Shown piece by piece: positions 1 to 4,637 of a stretch of DNA of 5,967 nt (position 1 is the stretch's first letter; every line of letters begins with the position of its first letter). The notes beneath the pieces were generated by a model. The model did no database searches, had not been told where the DNA came from, and saw only the letters and a program-made list of their open reading frames with translations. The stretch is from CALGLS01 sp047626155 (lineage in GTDB: Bacteria > Bacteroidota > Bacteroidia > Chitinophagales > Saprospiraceae): contig JBLHRR010000227.1 in the NCBI GenBank assembly GCA_047626155.1, positions 1-5,967 on the forward strand, read 5' to 3'. The position numbers were made by a program, and so were the translations under genes.

Positions 1-889
1 ATAAACTAAAGCAACCTGTCAATTCAGAAGCATTGTTTCCAACTTCTGCACCACCAAGTCCGTCTTCAAAAGATAAGTGCCAGATTAAGCAATTACCTGG
101 TCCAGCTCCGTCAAAATCAACAGCTTCTGGTGTTGGAGGTAATCCTAAAATATTTCCTAGATCGTCAGTAACTACCCATTGCGAGTTGGTTCCTTCGTTT
201 TCTGTAAGTGTAATGTCAGAAACATTATCTTCGATGCCATCGCCTACGCAGAATTCGAAAGGTCCACCAGCGATTACACCGCCTTCAGCAGTACAAGGAG
301 GGCTGCCACCACCATTTTCAGCACAGATGGTAGGTGTCGCTTGTTCTGTCCAGCTACTTGGAGCGTCTCCGGTTCCGCTGTATTCCAAAGAAGAACCTGC
401 AGTGAAAGCAGAAACGAAATCTCCTGTACTCCAAATCATAGCCGCTACTGCAACAGAAGAACGTTGGTGTCCTGTGGAGCCCCATTCTACGTAGTCAATC
501 ATAGCTGCTGGATCGCTGAAGCTATTCGTAGTGTAGATTCCCATTTCGCCATCTGCTCCATTGAAGCTTGGAAAATTGTTTACGGTAAGTAGGCTTCCGG
601 GGGCCATCATTATGCTGCCACATTCTAAGTTGGCGTTAGTAATTTGTTGGTAAGCGGGGAAGTTGCATAGCCAGTAAGAACCGACATTTGCCATGCTACT
701 TCCAGTGTTCTTCAATTCGACAGAACCGTTTGGCAGAATTTCATTTATTACCACTTGAGCCTTTGCGTTTTGGGCATTTCCAAGTAGTAATAAGAGGGCG
801 AAAAAGGCTGCGCGTTGCGCAAGGAAAATGGGTTGTGGGCGGGCCATAGAAATCCAGCCCTTGAACCATTGTAGTTCAAAGATTTTCAT
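1..889 (-). CDS. Secreted lamin-tail-domain protein, partial (C-terminus beyond the left edge)
   Basis: The minus-strand frame is open from ATG at 887-889 to the window edge: 296 codons and no stop. I see a long N-region, then a hydrophobic stretch (residues about 28-37, with five consecutive Leu) and a probable signal peptidase site after AKA (residue 44). A second Met at residue 15 (845-847) gives a more ordinary signal peptide and may be the true start. Residues 45-155 match the lamin-tail style: VVINEI, VELKNTGS, GSYWLCNFP, then YVEWGSTGH. After a Gly/Pro linker (190-198), residues 199-296 form a second domain containing CTAEGG, FCVGDG, WVVTDDLGNILGLP and CLIWHLSFEDG, a repeat type I recognise from large Saprospiral surface proteins. 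Cys at 75, 90, 189, 199, 214, 267 and 293 could form disulfides. The likely role is extracellular or surface-attached, with ligand unknown. The plus-strand frames opposite it are shadows. Confidence is high that this is a gene and moderate for the domain names. Confidence 0.88.
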   Translation of the reverse strand, partial: MKIFELQWFKGWISMARPQPIFLAQRAAFFALLLLLGNAQNAKAQVVINEILPNGSVELKNTGSSMANVGSYWLCNFPAYQQITNANLECGSIMMAPGSLLTVNNFPSFNGADGEMGIYTTNSFSDPAAMIDYVEWGSTGHQRSSVAVAAMIWSTGDFVSAFTAGSSLEYSGTGDAPSSWTEQATPTICAENGGGSPPCTAEGGVIAGGPFEFCVGDGIEDNVSDITLTENEGTNSQWVVTDDLGNILGLPPTPEAVDFDGAGPGNCLIWHLSFEDGLGGAEVGNNASELTGCFSL

Positions 890-1115
890 AATTAAGGGTT
901 TAAATTAGTTACTAAAAATTAGAAAGGTTAGGTTATGTGTTTTTATTGTTATTGAGTTTAGTTTATTCAGATTTGGGGATGATTGAAGACCGTTGAAAAT
1001 TCTGTTCAAGGTAAGATAAAATCATAACACAGAATAACGTCACTTGTTTAAGTGTCTATAATTAAGCATTAAACTTTGAGCAGTATTTTGAGGATGTTTT
1101 TATTTTTGATGATGG

Positions 1116-1154
1116 TTTTAGTGTTTAAAGAATAATATTCTTTAAACACTAAAA
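1116..1154. repeat. Perfect 39-nt palindrome, 19-bp arms
   Basis: Bases 1116-1134 are the exact reverse complement of 1136-1154, around a single central A at 1135. The arms are AT-rich (TTTTAGTG at the left edge, CACTAAAA at the right). Because the outer ends are T-run on the left and A-run on the right, the element lacks the stem-then-U layout of an intrinsic terminator on either strand. Possible roles are a dimeric regulator site, an RNA stem in a long leader of the lamin-tail gene, or a small repeat element. The structure is certain and its role is unknown. Confidence 0.85.
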
Positions 1155-1384
1155 TTACTTTTCATATTAAGTATCACAAAAGTATCACAGAATTACCCTT
1201 TAAAAATAATTTGCCCGCTATTTGACAAAAGTTAAGTTGTGTTATTTCTGAAGTAAGTAGCTGATCGGAATTGTATAAATCGTTCATTGCCTTCTGAATG
1301 TGTTTACATTTTTCCTGCTGTTTGTGTGATGAAGTTAGTGGGATGTTTATGGGTGATTGCCAATCGTTTACTTTTTTTACGCTG

Positions 1385-1414
1385 CAAATATAAGGCAGGG
1401 GATTGGGGCACAAG
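1385..1414 (-). promoter_or_regulatory. Bacteroidota-type promoter, minus strand
   Basis: Read on the minus strand, TATATTTG (complement of 1385-1392) matches the Bacteroidota -7 consensus TAnnTTTG exactly and is followed by C. Eighteen bases upstream lies CTTG (complement of 1411-1414), three of four matches to the -33 TTTG. A start site near 1378 would be expected. No convincing gene starts just downstream. The transcript could be a small RNA or a long leader for the lamin-tail gene at 889. Confidence 0.5.
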
Positions 1415-1467
1415 AGTATAACATGTTTGTCACATGTTTGGTGGGGGAGGTGGTGGCGCGTTTGGTT

Positions 1468-1514
1468 CGCTCGTAGCGTTTTCGTTGCGCCGTAGCGGTT
1501 ACCATCTCGTAACC
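1468..1514. repeat. CpG-rich patch with direct repeats and small hairpins
   Basis: CGTAGCG occurs twice (1472-1478 and 1491-1497), 19 bases apart. CGCT-CGT-AGCG (1468-1478) and GGTTAC-CATCTC-GTAACC (1497-1514) can each fold into a small hairpin. The patch differs in composition from its AT-rich surroundings and sits directly beyond the sulP terminator. It may be a dispersed intergenic repeat, but copy number cannot be judged from one window. Confidence 0.4.
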
Positions 1515-1517
1515 TAT

Positions 1518-1552
1518 AAAAAAAAAGGAGCAGCTACTTACTAGCTACTCCC
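1518..1552 (-). terminator. Intrinsic terminator of the sulP gene
   Basis: On the minus strand a 9-bp stem (1551-1543 with 1535-1527, containing one G-U pair) encloses a 7-nt loop and is followed by a run of nine T (1526-1518). It begins 32 bases after the sulP stop codon. This is a textbook rho-independent terminator and indicates that sulP transcription ends here rather than continuing into the lamin-tail gene. Confidence 0.88.
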
Positions 1553-1583
1553 TGGTATGTTTTTAATTGAAATAACAGTATAT

Positions 1584-3551
1584 CTACAATACGGTATCTG
1601 GCGAAATAGCGCCGCCATTTTTATTTGCGGTTTTACCCGGTTGTAATTTTGACTGAGTGGTAATGCCGTTATTTTCTGCTTCTTCCAAAGTCTGTTTTAA
1701 AGTGGTATCCTGGAGATATATTTCCAGCCAATCCAAGCAGGTGTCAAAGCTTTTGAATAAGAACTCTTTGTCTATTAAGCCTGGGAATAAGTTGAATCGC
1801 TCGAAGATGTCATAAGGTTGTCCGTGTAAATCGACAAAGACGACTTTGATATTCAGGGCCTGTAAATCATTAATTGCATCTTCCATCGCGTAGAGTCCGG
1901 ATTGGTCTACATAAGGTACTCGGTCCATACGAATGATTACGACTTCTATATCTGGCAAAGCCTTGATCATCTCCTGGAAGCGGGCAGCAAAACCGAAAAA
2001 CAAGGGACCGTAAAGGTGCTTGATGTATACGCGGTTTCCCACGGTGTCTATGACGTCGTTTTCATCTTCCCAAGGGACTTCTCTAGAGAAATTCTTCAAT
2101 GGCGCAGAGGTTGTTCGGTGGTCTACCACATCTGATATCTTTTTCATGAAGAGAATAGAAGATAAAATGAGTCCGACCAAGACCGCTTCGATTAACCCAA
2201 CGAAAACCGTTAGGCCTAGTACAAGAAACATTACAAAAACCTCTGCTTTTGGCATTTGACTTAGGCTGCGAAGGCCTTTATAATCCATCACCCCAATTCC
2301 AACTGTGACCAAAATACCGGCAAGGACAGCAGCCGGAATCTGAGAAGCCAATGGTCCTAGTGATAAAAGAATGAATAATAACAAGAGACCCGCAATCATC
2401 CCGGATAACTTTGTTCTTCCTCCAGAGTTGATATTTACTACCGTTCGGATGGTGGCTCCGGCCCCCGGTATTCCTCCAAAGAAAGCCGCAATGGTATTTC
2501 CAATTCCCTGACCAATCAATTCCTTATTTGGATTGTGTTTAGTCTTAGTCATGTTGTCTGCGACCACCGAAGTCAGGAGGGAGTCAATCGTACCCAAGGC
2601 TGCTAAGGAGACGGCGGTGAAAAAATAGGGTTGAATGGCAGCAAAACTGAAACCAGTGAAAATTTCCAGATGGAAAATCGGGAAAGTACTCGGAATATTT
2701 CCAATGGTTCGATACTCCGGTATGAGAAAAAAAGCTCCTAGGGAGACACCGAGTAAAGCCACCAGTGTACTCGGAATTTTAGTGGTGATTTTCTTAAATC
2801 CAAATATGATAAATATGGTTAGCAGCCCGAGAATCAAATCTATGGAGTTTATGTTTTTGAACATCTTTCCCATCATACGGAGTGCGCCAATAACTCCAGA
2901 GCTGTTATTAGCAGCTAGTACTTTTGCCTCGGTCATGATTTCGTCTGTTGTAATCATTTTGGCCTGACGTACCGTTTCCTCGAAGTCTTCTAAAACGAGT
3001 ATTTCTGAAGCGGCTTCCGCTTTTAAAATTCGCTCCATGATCACCTCCTCGGCCAGTGGTTTGAATTTGTTGACATAATCCATATCCTCTGTTGGATAGT
3101 AGCCAAAGAGTGGAAGGATTTGAGTAATCAATATGATGACCCCGATCCCGGTCATAAAACCAGAAACCACCGGGTAGGGAATGTATCGAATGTATTGTCC
3201 AATTTTTAAAACTCCAAAGAGAATTTGTATCAAACCTGCCAGAACAAAGACCATGAGAATGGCAGGAAGGGCACGCTCCATGTTTCCTTCATTGGCCGCA
3301 ACAATACCTCCAATGATGACCATACTTACGGCAGTCATCGGAGCGGTTGGTCCTGAAATTTGAGTGTTGGTGCCACCAAAAAGGGCGGCGAAAAAACTGA
3401 TAAAAATGGCACCGTATAAACCAGCCGTTGCGCCAAGGCCGGATTGCAAACCAAAAGCCAGCGCTAATGGTAATGCAACTATACCAGCGGTTATTCCTCC
3501 GAAGAGGTCACCTCTGAAGTGTGTAAAGTTAAATCCTAATATTTTTTTCAT
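1584..3551 (-). CDS. SulP-family inorganic anion transporter with STAS domain
   Basis: A complete 655-aa inner-membrane transporter of the SulP/SLC26 family, which moves sulfate, bicarbonate or similar anions, often as a sodium symporter or anion exchanger. Residues 16-70 carry the family start (GGITAGIVALPLALAFG, then GLYGAI and ISGPTAPMT). Many hydrophobic segments follow to about residue 470, with GTIDSLLTS (320-328) and GIPGAGATIRT (360-370). Asp323, Thr327 and Gly365-Ala366-Thr367 have the same relative spacing as the sodium-site residues I recall for the bicarbonate transporter BicA (258, 262, 300-302). Sodium-coupled bicarbonate uptake is therefore possible, but substrate cannot be read reliably from sequence. 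Residues about 500-612 are a cytoplasmic STAS domain with the VDQSG motif (Ser551); a polar tail follows. Residues 152-236 form a long charged loop between membrane segments, longer than usual. The gene stands alone with its own terminator. The ATG is followed by MKKILGFNF and preceded by an AT-rich leader. Confidence 0.95.
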   Translation of the reverse strand: MKKILGFNFTHFRGDLFGGITAGIVALPLALAFGLQSGLGATAGLYGAIFISFFAALFGGTNTQISGPTAPMTAVSMVIIGGIVAANEGNMERALPAILMVFVLAGLIQILFGVLKIGQYIRYIPYPVVSGFMTGIGVIILITQILPLFGYYPTEDMDYVNKFKPLAEEVIMERILKAEAASEILVLEDFEETVRQAKMITTDEIMTEAKVLAANNSSGVIGALRMMGKMFKNINSIDLILGLLTIFIIFGFKKITTKIPSTLVALLGVSLGAFFLIPEYRTIGNIPSTFPIFHLEIFTGFSFAAIQPYFFTAVSLAALGTIDSLLTSVVADNMTKTKHNPNKELIGQGIGNTIAAFFGGIPGAGATIRTVVNINSGGRTKLSGMIAGLLLLFILLSLGPLASQIPAAVLAGILVTVGIGVMDYKGLRSLSQMPKAEVFVMFLVLGLTVFVGLIEAVLVGLILSSILFMKKISDVVDHRTTSAPLKNFSREVPWEDENDVIDTVGNRVYIKHLYGPLFFGFAARFQEMIKALPDIEVVIIRMDRVPYVDQSGLYAMEDAINDLQALNIKVVFVDLHGQPYDIFERFNLFPGLIDKEFLFKSFDTCLDWLEIYLQDTTLKQTLEEAENNGITTQSKLQPGKTANKNGGAISPDTVL

Positions 3552-3592
3552 AATTGTATTATTGTAGATGTGTTGTTATTGATTTGAAATTC

Positions 3593-3636
3593 TTTGATTT
3601 GTAGATGCGAACTGATCGGTGAATCTACAAATCAAA
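3593..3636. repeat. 14-bp perfect inverted repeat upstream of sulP
   Basis: Bases 3593-3606 are the exact reverse complement of 3623-3636, separated by 16 bases. The repeat lies 42-85 bases before the sulP ATG, so it is in the promoter or leader. The half-site word TTGTAGATG recurs directly at 3562-3570, nearer the start codon. Its position suits an operator or a leader stem for sulP, but no known regulator site is recognised. The outer ends are T-rich then A-rich, the wrong layout for a terminator. Confidence 0.75.
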
Positions 3637-3691
3637 ACCAGCCCGACTGCATCGGCGGGCGGGCCCACTCGCCGATGCAGTCGGGCTGGTT
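3636..3691. repeat. 22-bp perfect GC-rich hairpin (REP-like or terminator-like)
   Basis: Bases 3636-3657 pair perfectly with 3670-3691 around a 12-base loop that contains GGGCCC. The arms carry CAGCCCGACTGCATCGGCG, far richer in GC than the flanks. On the minus strand the stem is followed by TTGATTTG, so it could stop transcripts coming from the small gene at 3948-4274. A dispersed REP-type palindrome is the other option. It abuts the 14-bp inverted repeat, sharing base 3636. The structure is certain and its class uncertain. Confidence 0.8.
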
Positions 3692-3706
3692 GAATTTAAA
3701 ATCAAA

Positions 3707-3737
3707 ATTGAAAGGTGTTATCGGGTCATTAAATTTG
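3707..3737 (+). promoter_or_regulatory. Possible plus-strand promoter with no gene downstream
   Basis: TAAATTTG at 3730-3737 matches the Bacteroidota -7 box TAnnTTTG exactly, with ATTG (3707-3710; three of four matches to TTTG) 19 bases upstream. A transcript would start near 3744 and run antisense to the small gene at 3948-4274. Such boxes arise by chance in AT-rich DNA and no plus-strand reading frame follows, so this is tentative. Confidence 0.25.
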
Positions 3738-3947
3738 ATTTTTTTTGCAAATTTCACATAGAGGATAGCACAGGCATGACGTATTTTTTACGGCTGGGCT
3801 CTGTAGTCTCTGCGCACGCTGTGTGAGCATTTGCGATTAGAAATTGCTATAAAGAGGCCATCTTTAATGACTTCGTAATCGTATTAAAAAACGTAGGGAA
3901 AATCCTCTGGATAGAAGGTTAGAACTAAACCAATAGAGGAAAATGAA

Positions 3948-4274
3948 TTATGTCTTCTTTGGCGGCGGTGTTTGAATTTCTAGATGTGGAATCGAGAGGA
4001 GCTGGTTGGCCATTAGCCGATTGATTAAATTATTAGAAGAGGCGGTGTTCATGGCAAAATTATTCACTTGAACCTTTTTATCTTCTTCCTCCTGTTGCTC
4101 CTTATCCTTCTCTGTTTCTTCCCCTCCTTCTGTATCAATAGGATCAAATAGCTCAAAATCAAAATGAGCCATATCCGAATAGGTATAAGACACGATATTG
4201 TCAAAGGACAAGCCTAGCAGAACGAGGAAGACGCTGAGCCGCATGAAATGCAGATATGTAGATTGTTTAATCAA
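3948..4274 (-). CDS. Small exported or membrane-anchored protein with charged low-complexity centre
   Basis: A 108-aa protein of unknown function. Residues 12-28 are hydrophobic (MRLSVFLVLLGLSF begins at Met11) and look like an uncleaved anchor or signal peptide; there is no lipobox Cys. Residues 46-67 are a low-complexity run of Glu, Lys, Asp and Gln, followed by a polar stretch with NNLINRLMANQLL and a Pro/Lys-rich tail (TPPPKKT). Met11 (4242-4244) is an equally good or better start, giving a conventional short N-region. Small proteins of this layout, a hydrophobic N-terminus followed by a Glu/Lys-rich segment, are common among uncharacterised Bacteroidota proteins, which is why I accept it as a gene. 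It is transcribed towards sulP, but 397 bases and a strong hairpin separate them, so an operon is unlikely. It is divergent from the adhesin gene at 4638. Confidence 0.68.
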   Translation of the reverse strand: MIKQSTYLHFMRLSVFLVLLGLSFDNIVSYTYSDMAHFDFELFDPIDTEGGEETEKDKEQQEEEDKKVQVNNFAMNTASSNNLINRLMANQLLSIPHLEIQTPPPKKT

Positions 4275-4321
4275 TTTTTCATAAAATATTTAAATCATTA
4301 AACACCTTAAGAGATTTATTG

Positions 4322-4359
4322 TTCACTAGGCATTGGCGTATTTTGTATTAGCTAGTGAA
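4322..4359. repeat. 8-bp inverted repeat upstream of the small gene
   Basis: TTCACTAG (4322-4329) and CTAGTGAA (4352-4359) are exact reverse complements 22 bases apart. They lie 48-85 bases before the minus-strand start at 4274, in the position of an operator. No regulator is recognised, and an 8-bp pair at this spacing could be chance. Confidence 0.35.
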
Positions 4360-4527
4360 GATAAGAAATAATACATTATTTTGCATTTCCAAAACCTAAG
4401 ATTCTCTTCTTTTTCAAATGTAAGCGCCAGGCGCGTATCTAACTTCAAAACCAATTATGTACCTGCTTTACTAGGTCATTCAAGTGTATGGAGTGAGGGG
4501 GGTGCAGTTTGAGCTTGATTCTTGCAA

Positions 4528-4559
4528 TTTGACACTTTAGTATTACACATTTAATTTAT
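4528..4559 (+). promoter_or_regulatory. Candidate promoter for the adhesin gene
   Basis: TTTG at 4528-4531 lies exactly 20 bases before TAATTTAT (4552-4559), six of eight matches to TAnnTTTG. The first element also reads TTGACA (4529-4534), the sigma-70-like -35 word. A start near 4565 would produce a leader that immediately enters the terminator hairpin at 4586-4618. The call is tentative because the -7 box is imperfect. Confidence 0.3.
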
Positions 4560-4585
4560 CATCTCGTATTTGAACGCCTGTAATC

Positions 4586-4618
4586 CGGACTTCAGTGCTT
4601 AGCACCAGTCCGTTTTTT
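4586..4618 (+). terminator. Intrinsic terminator just before the adhesin start codon
   Basis: CGGACT (4586-4591) pairs with AGTCCG (4607-4612). Inside it, GTGC-TTA-GCAC extends the stem across a small internal loop, and six T follow (4613-4618). It is directional for the plus strand. It ends 19 bases before the ATG at 4638 and no plus-strand gene precedes it. It either ends a short non-coding transcript or acts as an attenuator in the adhesin leader. Confidence 0.75.
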
Positions 4619-4637
4619 ACAGGTTATAAATAGTTAT

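Larger units (their letters stand above)
890..1517. other. Gene-poor region between the lamin-tail gene and the sulP terminator
   Basis: About 630 bases with no convincing gene. It is AT-rich from 890 to about 1400, then abruptly CpG-rich from about 1441 to 1500. It holds a 39-nt palindrome (1116-1154), a minus-strand promoter (1385-1414), two direct copies of ACATGTTTG (1421-1429 and 1432-1440) and a CpG-rich repeat patch (1468-1514). A 79-codon minus-strand frame (1413-1174) exists but has no recognisable domain or signal peptide, and its first codons overlap the best promoter, so I do not call it. No exact promoter box was found close to the lamin-tail start codon. The lamin-tail transcript may therefore start far upstream, near 1378, which would give a leader of roughly 490 nt. 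Confidence 0.6.
3552..3947. other. Intergenic region upstream of sulP, rich in inverted repeats
   Basis: About 400 bases without a gene. From the sulP side outward it holds a 14-bp inverted repeat (3593-3636), a 22-bp GC-rich hairpin (3636-3691), further TTTGATTT-type octamers, a plus-strand promoter-like pair (3707-3737) and an unremarkable stretch to 3947. TACAAT occurs twice just before the sulP start codon on the minus strand, but no exact TAnnTTTG box was found in the 85 bases nearest sulP. A weak 6-bp stem (TCCTCT/AGAGGA around 3903-3940) lies just after the stop of the small gene at 3948; it has no clear U-tract on either strand. Confidence 0.6.
4275..4637. other. Divergent intergenic region between the small gene and the adhesin gene
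   Basis: About 360 bases separating two divergent starts. No gene was found. It contains an 8-bp inverted repeat (4322-4359), a short palindrome GCGCCAGGCGC near 4424-4434, a plus-strand promoter-like pair (4528-4559) and an intrinsic terminator (4586-4618). On the minus strand TAGGTTTT (complement of about 4391-4398) is a seven-of-eight match to the -7 box and could serve the small gene, but it lacks a clear partner. Confidence 0.5.

Noticed and set aside
33..592. Two plus-strand open frames of 153 and 137 codons
   Set aside because: Both lie opposite the lamin-tail gene, whose minus-strand translation has a signal peptide and recognisable domain motifs. The plus-strand frames are low-complexity, Ser/Pro-rich or Cys/Arg-rich shadows with no domain.
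1116..1154. The long palindrome as a bidirectional terminator
   Set aside because: Neither strand has a T-run after the stem. The outer bases are T on the left and A on the right, the reverse of what a terminator needs.
1174..1413. 79-codon minus-strand frame
   Set aside because: It has no signal peptide, domain or family resemblance. An exact-consensus promoter (1385-1392) lies inside its first codons, so a transcript from it would not include the start. A 37-codon internal start is possible but has no support.
1902..3567. Several plus-strand open frames of 60-110 codons
   Set aside because: They are antisense shadows of the SulP gene, which has full-length family conservation on the minus strand.
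3593..3691. Paired repeats as a CRISPR array or insertion-sequence ends
   Set aside because: There are no regularly spaced direct repeats and no spacers. The enclosed DNA is far too short for a transposase and no target-site duplication is evident.
3776..3826. Short plus-strand frame of 16 codons after the possible antisense promoter
   Set aside because: It is too short and has no ribosome-binding context or recognisable composition.
1584..4274. SulP and the small upstream gene as one operon
   Set aside because: They share a strand, but 397 bases separate them and a very strong hairpin lies in the gap, so separate transcription is more likely.
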